5,457 bases of DNA from Deltaproteobacteria bacterium. Lineage in GTDB: Bacteria; Desulfobacterota; DSM-4660; Desulfatiglandales; HGW-15. The notes beneath the pieces were generated by a model. It worked only from the letters and a program-made list of their open reading frames with translations. It made no database searches and was not told the DNA's origin. The position numbers were made by a program, and so were the translations under genes. Below, in pieces: positions 1 through 5,457 of the stretch (position 1 is its first letter; each line of letters starts with the position of its first letter). The stretch covers positions 1 through 5,457 of the forward strand of contig JAFGPH010000682.1 of the NCBI GenBank assembly GCA_016926135.1. The letters are read 5' to 3'.

Positions 1-14
1 TGGGTCAACATCGC

Positions 15-43
15 TTGACATTAGTAACGTATCTCGCTATTAT
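15..43 (+). promoter_or_regulatory. Sigma70-type promoter of the higBA operon
   Basis: TTGACA at 15-20 is a perfect -35 hexamer. After exactly 17 bases comes TATTAT at 38-43, which matches the -10 consensus at five of six positions. Transcription should begin about seven bases further on, near 49-51, only a few bases before the higB ATG at 53. An imperfect inverted repeat lies between and over the two hexamers. The promoter is predicted from sequence alone, but hexamer quality and spacing make it the clearest regulatory site in the window. Confidence 0.8.
22..42. promoter_or_regulatory. Candidate HigA operator (imperfect inverted repeat)
   Basis: The half-sites TAGTAACG (22-29) and CGCTATTA (35-42) are inverted copies matching at six of eight positions, separated by five bases. 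They fill the spacer and overlap the -10 hexamer. HigA antitoxins are known to repress their own promoters by binding palindromes in this position, so bound HigA or HigBA here would block RNA polymerase. The assignment is an inference, because the repeat is imperfect and short. Confidence 0.4.
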
Positions 44-52
44 CTACCCGCA

Positions 53-334
53 ATGATAAGAACCTTTGGCGACAAAGAAACTGAGAAGGTCTTTCAGCGT
101 CTTTTTTCGCGGCGCGTCTCACCTCACTTGCATCGAATCGCCTGGAAGAAACTTGTGATCCTCGACGCCGCGGAAGAACTTGATGACCTCCGTGTTCCTC
201 CGGGAAATCGGCTTGAAAAACTCTCTGGAGATCGTGCCGGTCAGCATAGCATACGCATCAACGAGCAGTGGCGAATCTGCTTCCGGTGGCACGAAGGAAA
301 CGCCTATGACGTTGAGATCACGGATTACCATTAG
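53..334 (+). CDS. higB: HigB-type toxin of the RelE superfamily (type II TA)
   Basis: This is a 93-residue mRNA interferase toxin. Family members bind the ribosome and cut mRNA during translation, and are held inactive by HigA. The family hallmark is nearly perfect: LRVPPGNRLEKL at about residues 47-58, GDRAGQ just after, then SIRINEQWRICFRW at about 67-80 and the terminal VEITDYH. Length and both termini match full-length HigB, so the gene looks intact. The start at 53 gives the canonical MIRTFGDKETE beginning. The gene precedes its antitoxin, the order typical of higBA, with only nine bases between the two reading frames. No Shine-Dalgarno can exist if transcription starts where the promoter predicts, so translation would be leaderless or nearly so. 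Family assignment is firm; activity is inferred. Confidence 0.92.
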   Translation: MIRTFGDKETEKVFQRLFSRRVSPHLHRIAWKKLVILDAAEELDDLRVPPGNRLEKLSGDRAGQHSIRINEQWRICFRWHEGNAYDVEITDYH

Positions 335-338
335 GAGG
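333..338 (+). promoter_or_regulatory. Strong ribosome binding site for higA, overlapping the higB stop
   Basis: AGGAGG lies five bases before the higA ATG and shares its first two bases with the TAG stop of higB (332-334). Ribosomes finishing higB end directly on this site, which would couple the two genes. It also gives the antitoxin a much better initiation signal than the toxin, in keeping with the need for excess antitoxin. Confidence 0.8.
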
Positions 339-343
339 CCGCT

Positions 344-664
344 ATGAGTGAGAAATTCCCACCTGTCCATCCTGGAGAGATCTTGCTGGAGGAGTTTCTG
401 CAGCCAATGGGTATCAGTCAGTACCGATTGGCTAAGGATGTGAGCGTGCATCCGCGCCGCATCAACGAGATTATTCACGGCAAGCGTTCCATCAGTGCGG
501 ATACAGCGCTCAGGCTGTCACGCTATTTTGGTGTTTCTGAGCGTTTCTGGCTCAATCTTCAGGCACGCTACGACATTGAAATGGAAAAGGATAGACTCGA
601 AGGCCGACTCGAACACGAGGTCAAGGTTCTTGCCGAAAATCAAGTGGCCGATGCCCGTGTCTGA
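344..664 (+). CDS. higA: HigA-family antitoxin, XRE-type HTH protein
   Basis: This 106-residue antitoxin neutralises HigB by direct binding and should repress the shared promoter. It begins with the diagnostic VHPGEIL at residues 8-14, followed by a Cro/C1-type helix-turn-helix at about 23-64. In that region ISQYRLAKDV and VHPRRINEIIHGKR supply the turn and the recognition helix. The RYFGVSERFWLNLQ stretch that closes the HigA domain follows, and a charged C-terminal tail (about 76-106) probably packs against the toxin. The length is normal for the family. The ATG at 344 is fixed by the AGGAGG five bases upstream. The gene is co-transcribed with higB, and no convincing terminator is visible in the 69 bases before the convergent transposase gene. 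Confidence 0.92.
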   Translation: MSEKFPPVHPGEILLEEFLQPMGISQYRLAKDVSVHPRRINEIIHGKRSISADTALRLSRYFGVSERFWLNLQARYDIEMEKDRLEGRLEHEVKVLAENQVADARV

Positions 665-733
665 TGAACTGTGAAAGTCGCAAGCAGATTGTACCTGAGA
701 AGGATGGTCGATTTTATTATTGTTAGCGACTAC

Positions 734-1582
734 CTATTCATGAGCTAAAAAAGGAGAAAATTTGGGTGACACTTTTGTCTTGATGTGGGGTTTGACGTGG
801 CCCCTGGATGTGAGCCAGGATTCCACCGCGATCCTCCAGGCTGATTCTCTGATAGCCTGAGCAGATTGTTTCATTCTCGATAAGATTGTCTCTACCTTTT
901 CCATTATACTATCATAAATCTCCCTCCTTTGGCGTCTGTTAAATGCTGGGGTAACGCGTGGTGCAAAGAACACCTGGCAGGATGTCCGTCCGTTCAGACA
1001 AGGCCGGACCCGATGGTTCATATCGTTCACTGCACTTTCAGCATAGGCAGCCATATGGTTCTGGGGGCTGGACATGGCTAACGCGAGCTTCTCCCGTAAA
1101 CACCCCTTGAGTTCCCGCTGCGACTCCTCAATCGCCCCATTATGGGGCGCGTAATCCCTGGGACTATTCAACGGCAGAATGAAGAACTCCATCAGAACCT
1201 CGTTTACGGCAAGATGATTCAGCGTCCCCTCGTTATCCCGCTTGAGCACCACAGGAGCGCCATAGCGATCACACTTGTCGCGCAGGTACTCTGCGATAGG
1301 TTCACCAACAGGATGGCCTCCCGCCAGGGGCAAGAACTTATACCTCGAACCCAGGTCCTGCACATTGCAAAGATGGATTTTGCCAGTAGGGCCTGCATCG
1401 TATTGCGTGCCGTCCATCGCCCATACGACTCCCGGCGTTACCCACTCGATCCGGCGAAGATGCCGTCGATGATCGGTCAACAGCGGCCGAACGTGGAATT
1501 CATCCAGCCACCGATGAACTTCTTCGAAAGGCTCGCCTGTTAGCTCCAGGCACTTGCGAGAATGTTCTTCAAGTGTCGGCAT
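734..1582 (-). CDS. DDE transposase/integrase-core protein, N-terminally truncated and probably chimeric
   Basis: This 282-residue protein carries an rve-type (retroviral integrase-like) catalytic core. The first Asp is D57 in VWAMDGTQYD, the second is D116 in VLKRDNEGT, and the Glu is E152 in HNGAIEESQRELK. Exactly 35 residues separate the last two, the classical D,D-35-E spacing. Such enzymes cut and join transposon ends. The HTH region of about 100 or more residues that normally precedes the core is absent. Residues 1-30 (beginning MPTLEEHSRKC, then GEPFEEVHRWLDEF) instead resemble the start of an unrelated small conserved protein. I chose the start at 1582 because AAAGG lies eight bases upstream. 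The frame stays open for 27 more codons to 1663, but those residues look non-coding. I see no terminal inverted repeats or partner gene, so this is probably a remnant with doubtful mobility. Confidence 0.8.
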   Translation of the reverse strand: MPTLEEHSRKCLELTGEPFEEVHRWLDEFHVRPLLTDHRRHLRRIEWVTPGVVWAMDGTQYDAGPTGKIHLCNVQDLGSRYKFLPLAGGHPVGEPIAEYLRDKCDRYGAPVVLKRDNEGTLNHLAVNEVLMEFFILPLNSPRDYAPHNGAIEESQRELKGCLREKLALAMSSPQNHMAAYAESAVNDMNHRVRPCLNGRTSCQVFFAPRVTPAFNRRQRREIYDSIMEKVETILSRMKQSAQAIRESAWRIAVESWLTSRGHVKPHIKTKVSPKFSPFLAHE

Positions 1583-1590
1583 TTCATTAA

Positions 1591-1595
1591 CCTTT
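1591..1595 (-). promoter_or_regulatory. Ribosome binding site deciding the transposase-like start
   Basis: On the minus strand AAAGG stands eight bases before the ATG at 1582. It favours that start over the longer frame opening at 1663, whose upstream region has only a weak purine stretch. Confidence 0.4.
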
Positions 1596-1790
1596 GACCT
1601 GATGATCTCGGTATCATTATTGCGATGCACGCAAAAGATAAGAAACCCATTCAAACTCTTCAATATCCGGGTGCAGCGGAATAGGCGTCGATTTAAGTGC
1701 TCCTTCTGCCTATCTTGGAAACAGACATATTATTCGATTGCATTTCGTGGCATTACGCGCAAGTTAGATTTTCTTCTTGTAGATTTGGGG

Positions 1791-2123
1791 ATGAATATCG
1801 CAGCGGTCCATAACGGGGAAGTATGGGATCTGGTTGGCTGGGTTGAACTTGAAGTAGCGCAAAAGCGAAACAAAGCCGGCCCACATTTCAACGAGTTCGT
1901 CCTGCCCAAATACCGACGGTACTACCCATTCCCCGCTGCGCTGTGGGCAGAAGAATGTTTCGAGCCCTTCCTCAGATGGACTGAAACCCATTTTAAGGCC
2001 AACATGTGGCTCTGTCTGCTCGCCTATGATGGTGGCACCGAAGCAAGAATTGTTGACGACCCGATGCTTGAACTCCTGCGAAAGAATAAGCATTTCGTCG
2101 AAGCAGTACCGATACTTGCTTGA
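1791..2123 (+). CDS. Hypothetical protein, possibly 5'-truncated
   Basis: I do not recognise the family. The 110-residue reading from the ATG at 1791 is soluble-looking and rich in aromatic and acidic residues, with segments such as LPKYRRYYPFPAALW, EECFEPFLRWTETHF and MWLCLLAYDGGTEARI. No signal peptide or membrane helix is evident. Codon first positions are strongly enriched in G, the pattern expected for real coding in this direction, and the overlapping minus-strand frame reads far less like a protein. The same frame stays open upstream to 1554, but that part looks non-coding, so the true start is uncertain. There is no proper Shine-Dalgarno; the GGGG touching the ATG is too close. Standing beside the transposase remnant, it may be an older gene that lost its 5' end, or a small cargo gene. 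Confidence that it is coding is moderate. Confidence 0.42.
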   Translation: MNIAAVHNGEVWDLVGWVELEVAQKRNKAGPHFNEFVLPKYRRYYPFPAALWAEECFEPFLRWTETHFKANMWLCLLAYDGGTEARIVDDPMLELLRKNKHFVEAVPILA

Positions 2124-2451
2124 CCTGGGCAATTTCTGGATCCAGTATTATAGCATGATTGAAATGGGACAGTTGAGTGGCCGGGGTACTCTCCAACTTT
2201 ACATCACGATAAGCTAACCGCTCGCAGAACAGACTCAAGGTATTCTTTCCCTACACTCAACCCCAAAGGTGCCTGCCGCGAAGGTTGAAATGCACTCTCA
2301 GGACAGCGGTTCGATCCCACATCAGGACAAAGGGCCTTCCCCGGCAAGACAGGCTCGGAATCTGAGACATTCTGTCACACGGCCAATTCCATGGGCCGGG
2401 ATCGCGGAACAAGACAGTCTAGAATCTGACCTACAGGTGAGGAGGCCACTC
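2124..2451. other. Gene-free stretch between the hypothetical gene and ettA
   Basis: I found no convincing gene here on either strand. The open frames are short, unlike known proteins, or run on as shadows of ettA. There is no clear rho-independent terminator for ettA, since short GC inverted repeats occur but none is followed by a T tract. This stretch also marks the change from the mixed-composition accessory half of the window to the GC-rich half. Confidence 0.5.
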
Positions 2452-4137
2452 CTATGGTCTTGTGAGGCGGCGGTACTTGATGCGGTGGGGCTGGGCCGCA
2501 GCCTCTCCGATCCGGGCCCTGCGGTCCGCCTCATACTCCGAGTAGTTGCCGTCGAACCACACCACCCTGCTTTCCCCTTCGAAGGCCAGGATGTGGGTGA
2601 CGATCCGGTCCAGGAACCACCGGTCGTGGCTGATGACCACCGCGCAGCCGCCAAAGTTCTGGAGGGATTCTTCCAGTGCCCTGAGGGTGTTCACATCAAG
2701 GTCGTTGGTGGGTTCATCCAGAAGGAGCACATTGGCTCCGGCCTTGAGCATCCGGGCCAGGTGCACCCGGTTCCTCTCCCCGCCGGAGAGATTGCCCGTC
2801 TTCTTCTCCTGATCGGTCCCGGAGAAATTGAACCGGGCCACGTAGGCGCGGGAATTGACCGCCCTGCTCCCGAGCTGAATCGTGTCCTGGCCTTCGGAGA
2901 TGACCTGCCAGATGGTTTTCTCCGGGTCCAGGGCATCGCGGCTCTGGTCCACGTAAGCGAGGTTCACCGTCTCCCCTATGCGGATGGTACCGGAGGTGGG
3001 ATCCTCCTGGCCGGTGATCATGCGGAAGAGGGTCGTCTTGCCGGCCCCGTTGGGGCCGATGACGCCCACGATCCCGCCCGGAGGGAGAGAGAAAGTGAGG
3101 TCGTCCACCAGCAGGCGGTCGCCGTAAGCCTTGCCGAGGTGTTCCACCTCGATGACGAGGTTTCCCAGCCGGGGCCCGGGAGGGATGTAGATCTCCAAGT
3201 CCTTTTCCCTCTTCTCCCCCTCCTGTCCCAGGAGGGTCTCATAGGCACTGATCCTGGCCTTGGACTTGGCGTGGCGGCCCCTGGGGGACATGCTGATCCA
3301 CTCGAGTTCCCTCTCCAGGGTCTTGCGGCGCTTGCTCTCTGCCTTTTCCTCCCGTGCCAGCCGGCTCTGCTTCTGTTCCAGCCATGAGGAATAGTTGCCC
3401 TTCCAAGGTATTCCCTCGCCCCGGTCGAGTTCCAGAATCCACTCCGCCACGTTGTCCAGGAAGTAGCGGTCGTGGGTCACTGCGATCACTGTGCCCGGGT
3501 ATTGCTGGAGGTGTCGCTCCATCCAGGCGACCGATTCGGCGTCCAGGTGATTGGTGGGCTCGTCCAGGAGCAGGATGTCGGGTTTTTGCAGCAGCAACCT
3601 GCACAGGGCAACGCGGCGCCTCTCTCCCCCGGAGAGGATCTTCACCGGGGTGTCGCCGGAGGGGCAGCGGAGGGAGTCCATGGCCATTTCCAGCCTGGAG
3701 TCCAGGTCCCAGGCATCCAGGGCCTCAATGCGCTCCTGCACCTCGCCCTGGCGCTCGATGAGCCTGTTCATCTCTCCCTCGGACATGGGCTCCGCGAACT
3801 TCTCATTGATGCGGTTGAATTCTTCCAGAAGCCTTACCGCCTCCGCAGCCCCCTCCTCCACGATCTCCTTGACCGTTTTGGCGTCGTCCAGTTGGGGTTC
3901 CTGCTCCAGGAAGCCAATGGTGTAGCCGGGCGAGAGGAGGGTCTCGCCCACGAATTCCGTGTCCACCCCTGCCATGATCCGCAGAAGGGTGCTCTTGCCG
4001 GAGCCGTTGAGGCCCAGCACCCCGATCTTTGCCCCGTAGAAGTAGGAGATGGAGATGTCCTTGAGGACCGGTTTCTTGTGGTAGTATTTGCCCAGACCGA
4101 TCATGGAGTAGATGACCTTGTTCGGTTCCTGGCTCAT
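2452..4137 (-). CDS. ettA: EttA, energy-dependent translational throttle ABC-F ATPase
   Basis: EttA is a cytosolic ABC-F protein with two ATPase domains and no membrane part. In E. coli it binds the ribosomal E site and controls the first peptide bond according to the ATP/ADP ratio. This copy has 561 residues, close to the usual 555. Domain 1 has Walker A GLNGSGKS (42-49), signature LSGGE (168-172) and Walker B LLLDEP (189-194) with catalytic E193. The EttA arm lies inside it at about 95-145. The interdomain P-site tRNA-interaction linker spans about 243-320. Domain 2 has Walker A GPNGAGKT (361-368), LSGGE (450-454) and Walker B with E475. The GEGIPWKGNYSSWLEQK stretch and the HRIKYRRL tail separate EttA from other ABC-F types. 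The ATG at 4137 has AAGGAGG upstream at a rather long 12-base spacing, with no alternative in-frame start. The gene is complete and core-like. Confidence 0.96.
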   Translation of the reverse strand: MSQEPNKVIYSMIGLGKYYHKKPVLKDISISYFYGAKIGVLGLNGSGKSTLLRIMAGVDTEFVGETLLSPGYTIGFLEQEPQLDDAKTVKEIVEEGAAEAVRLLEEFNRINEKFAEPMSEGEMNRLIERQGEVQERIEALDAWDLDSRLEMAMDSLRCPSGDTPVKILSGGERRRVALCRLLLQKPDILLLDEPTNHLDAESVAWMERHLQQYPGTVIAVTHDRYFLDNVAEWILELDRGEGIPWKGNYSSWLEQKQSRLAREEKAESKRRKTLERELEWISMSPRGRHAKSKARISAYETLLGQEGEKREKDLEIYIPPGPRLGNLVIEVEHLGKAYGDRLLVDDLTFSLPPGGIVGVIGPNGAGKTTLFRMITGQEDPTSGTIRIGETVNLAYVDQSRDALDPEKTIWQVISEGQDTIQLGSRAVNSRAYVARFNFSGTDQEKKTGNLSGGERNRVHLARMLKAGANVLLLDEPTNDLDVNTLRALEESLQNFGGCAVVISHDRWFLDRIVTHILAFEGESRVVWFDGNYSEYEADRRARIGEAAAQPHRIKYRRLTRP

Positions 4138-4149
4138 GGTTCTGGGATT

Positions 4150-4156
4150 CCTCCTT
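4150..4156 (-). promoter_or_regulatory. Shine-Dalgarno of ettA with long spacing
   Basis: On the minus strand a full AAGGAGG lies 12 bases before the ettA ATG. The usual optimum is about five to nine bases. No start codon lies nearer in the same frame, so the site most likely serves this ATG despite the distance. Confidence 0.6.
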
Positions 4157-4182
4157 CTTCAAAAAAAACAGACTGAGATCGT

Positions 4183-4211
4183 TGGATAACAGAGCCTTCA
4201 AGAGAGGTCAA
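4183..4211 (-). promoter_or_regulatory. Weak candidate promoter for ettA
   Basis: Read on the minus strand, TTGACC (4211-4206) and TATCCA (4188-4183) are 17 bases apart, matching the sigma70 hexamers at five and three of six positions. It lies in the 94-base gap between the dehydrogenase stop and the ettA start. It could give ettA its own transcription if the upstream reading frame is dead. The -10 element is poor, so this is only a candidate. Confidence 0.22.
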
Positions 4212-4231
4212 TGACAACTGCAGAGTGTCCG

Positions 4232-5056
4232 CTACTTGCCCTTTGTTGAAAGGCGGAGAAAGGTCCTGACAATAATCCTGTCCAACACGCTGGGTGCAAT
4301 CAGCCTAAACCACATTGCGAGGGGCCCGGGCCAGATGATCGCCTCTCGCTTGCGCCGCCCGGCGGCTTCCATGATGATCTCCGCACAGCGGTCCGCCGTC
4401 ATGGTCCTCTTCGTGTAAATGCGTCGCCCTTCCGGACCCTTCGGAGTGCCCTCCTTGTCCATGAGACGCTCATGGAATTCGGTGACCACCCAGGAAGGAC
4501 ACACAACTGTGACGCTGACTCCGCTCCTGGCAAGTTCCATGCGCAGGGAATCCGAGAAGCCGATCACGGCAAACTTGCTCGCAACTTAAGAGGTATTCAA
4601 GGGAAGGGCTATCTTCCCCGCCAGGCTCGAGACGTTGACGATCCGGCCCCTGGTTTTCTTGAGACAGGTCAGGGCATGATAGGCACAGTTGACAACACCC
4701 TGGAAGTTGACGTCCATGACCTGCTTGAAGAGACGAAGGTCGGGAAGGTCATCAAAGCTGTCGACCACCCCGATACCGGCGTTGTTGACGAGCATATCGA
4801 TGCGGCCGTATCGTGCGACGGTTTGCTCAACAAGTCGCTTGCATTGCCCCTCGTCGGCCACATCGGTGGGAACGGCGATCTCCGTGCCGCCCTGTTTCTG
4901 ACACTCCGATGCGATCCCCCGGAGGCGGTCGGCGTTGCGGGCGGCTAGGGCCAGCAACGCCCCCTCGCCTGCGAGCCGGAGGGCCAGTGCCCTGCCGATT
5001 CCGCTGGATGCACCGGTTACGATCACCACTTTTTCTCTAAACGAGTGTCTGCTCAT
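4232..5056 (-). pseudogene. Short-chain dehydrogenase/reductase interrupted by TAA at the catalytic Tyr codon
   Basis: This is a classical SDR, an NAD(P)H-dependent oxidoreductase with a Rossmann fold, of 274 codons in one frame. Cofactor motif TGASSGIG is at residues 14-21, D65 follows at the adenine-binding position, NNAG at 91-94, N117 in the catalytic-Asn position, and Ser144 in NVSSLAG as the catalytic serine. Codon 157, 13 residues later where the catalytic tyrosine belongs, is TAA (4588-4586). It is followed in frame by VASK, so YxxxK reads stop-x-x-x-K161. The remaining 117 codons are undamaged and end in a hydrophobic, basic tail. R40 after the second strand hints at NADPH preference. 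The start at 5056 follows AGGAG at five-base spacing; the frame runs further upstream to 5203 but that part is not SDR-like. As written the product is a 156-residue fragment that cannot be active. The substrate cannot be told. Confidence 0.88.
4586..4588 (-). other. In-frame ochre stop replacing the catalytic tyrosine
   Basis: The minus-strand codons read ACC TCT TAA GTT GCG AGC AAG, that is T-S-stop-V-A-S-K. A single base change at the third position would restore TAT or TAC, giving the YVASK expected of classical SDRs. No insertion or deletion is present on either side. Confidence 0.85.
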
Positions 5057-5061
5057 GGCAA

Positions 5062-5066
5062 CTCCT
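5062..5066 (-). promoter_or_regulatory. Ribosome binding site fixing the SDR start
   Basis: AGGAG on the minus strand lies five bases before the ATG at 5056. That ATG places the first beta strand and TGASSGIG at the usual distance from the N terminus, so the longer open frame beginning at 5203 is not needed. Confidence 0.65.
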
Positions 5067-5224
5067 GCTCTTGGCGCATTCTTCTCGGAGATGGCCGTCT
5101 TCGGCAAGGCGGGCCTATCGTCCTGTTTTCCCTCCAACCCATGGATGGCATTTCTCGCGGTGGGCCGATCACCTGTCGATGCCGCATGCACGGATTGGTC
5201 CAAGCCGAATTCCGGCCGCCAGGG

Positions 5225-5457
5225 TCATGATCTTCTCGGACGCGGTTCCACCCTGGACACCAAATAGAAGACCACACCCAGAACGAACAGACCGCCGATC
5301 AAAAGGGCGAAGGTGACGGCCTCTTTTTCGTCGATCGCGGCGACGAACAATTTCCGGATGAAGGCCACGAGTGCCAGCTCTACGAAGACCTGGACGCGGA
5401 ACCGGCCGCCCCGCAAATTCTCTACCTGGGTGTGAAGAAGCTCGATCATCATCCACA
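5225..5457 (-). CDS. PsiE-like membrane protein, C-terminal part (5' end outside the window)
   Basis: About 77 C-terminal residues are visible, and the frame continues past the window edge. Two hydrophobic segments can be read: VQVFVELALVAFIRKLFVAAI, then after the short polar loop DEKEAV a second one, TFALLIGGLFVLGVVFYLV, closed by a basic tail. An amphipathic WMMIELLHTQVENL stretch precedes them. The order of elements, especially helix, then A(F/I)(I/V)RK followed by a short acidic loop and a last helix, fits the C-terminal half of the PsiE family (phosphate-starvation-inducible E). These are small four-helix inner-membrane proteins of unknown biochemical role. It lies 168 bases upstream of the SDR gene on the same strand. 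No clear terminator lies between them, so co-transcription is possible. The in-frame ATGs near the edge are probably internal. Confidence 0.7.
   Translation of the reverse strand, partial: WMMIELLHTQVENLRGGRFRVQVFVELALVAFIRKLFVAAIDEKEAVTFALLIGGLFVLGVVFYLVSRVEPRPRRS

Noticed and set aside
753..771. Sequence at the 3' end of the transposase frame as a terminal inverted repeat (GGAGAAAATTTGGGTGACA)
   Set aside because: I looked for a matching inverted copy near 1580-1800 and found none, so no element end or target duplication can be supported.
1764..2132. Minus-strand frame of 122 codons opposite the hypothetical gene
   Set aside because: Its composition and codon pattern are less gene-like than the plus-strand reading, and the G-rich first codon positions point to the plus strand.
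2308..2318. GGTTCGATCCC resembling a tRNA T-loop
   Set aside because: The flanking bases do not form a five-pair T-stem, and no acceptor, D or anticodon arms can be drawn around it.
2440..2453. Small hairpin (AGGAG / CTCCT) at the ettA stop as a terminator
   Set aside because: The stem is only five pairs with no following T tract on the minus strand, and it overlaps the stop codon.
2269..3387. Long plus-strand open frame of 372 codons antisense to ettA
   Set aside because: It is a by-product of the GC-rich codon pattern of ettA. Its sequence is low-complexity (rich in G, P, V, L and H), has no recognisable domain, and the minus-strand EttA is beyond doubt.
4161..4168. Run of eight A (T on the minus strand) as a terminator after the SDR gene
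   Set aside because: No stable stem-loop lies directly before the T run on the minus strand.
3472..4176. Second long plus-strand open frame antisense to the ettA 5' half
   Set aside because: Same cause as the larger one: a mirror of the ettA coding pattern with no domain features.
4232..4567. C-terminal SDR piece as a separate gene starting at a GTG
   Set aside because: There is no ribosome binding site before that GTG. The piece starts in the middle of the SDR fold just after YxxxK, so it is the tail of the interrupted gene.
5057..5203. N-terminal extension of the SDR frame up to 5203
   Set aside because: The extra 49 residues are unlike SDRs or a signal peptide, and the ATG at 5056 has a well-placed AGGAG.
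5204..5216. GCCG-AATTC-CGGC inverted repeat between the PsiE-like gene and the SDR
   Set aside because: Four base pairs without a T tract is too weak to call a terminator or an operator.

Overview
The window looks like a bacterial chromosome segment from a moderately GC-rich Gram-negative organism. Its EttA resembles proteobacterial or Desulfobacterota-type EttA along its whole length, and I lean towards a Desulfobacterota (deltaproteobacterial) host. That placement is inferred from protein flavour only and is tentative.

The left part (1 to about 2220) is accessory in character. A near-consensus sigma70-type promoter at the edge drives a type II toxin-antitoxin pair in toxin-first order, higB (53-334) then higA (344-664). 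The promoter is so close to the higB ATG that the message should be almost leaderless, while higA has a strong Shine-Dalgarno overlapping the higB stop. Convergent to it (734-1582, minus) is a DDE-type integrase-core transposase with a readable D,D-35-E triad. It lacks the usual N-terminal DNA-binding region, and its first ~30 residues look as though they come from an unrelated small protein family. Next is an unrecognised small plus-strand gene (about 1791-2123), possibly cut at its 5' end. Positions 2124-2451 hold no gene I can support.

The right part (2452-5457) is core-like, GC-rich and entirely on the minus strand. Reading in the direction of transcription it holds the C-terminal part of a PsiE-like membrane protein (5225 to beyond 5457), a classical short-chain dehydrogenase/reductase (5056-4232), and a full-length ettA (4137-2452) encoding the ABC-F translation factor that gates the ribosomal E site. 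The PsiE-like gene and ettA look intact where visible.

The most striking feature is in the dehydrogenase. The frame is perfect from start to end except for one TAA codon, and that codon sits exactly where the catalytic tyrosine of YxxxK should be. The cofactor-binding, structural and catalytic Ser/Lys motifs are all preserved around it. This is a very recent nonsense mutation, a sequencing error, or something stranger such as readthrough. I see no wholly new multi-gene system here. The points most worth a second look are the stop at the catalytic Tyr, the nearly leaderless toxin gene, the chimeric transposase and the unrecognised gene at 1791-2123.
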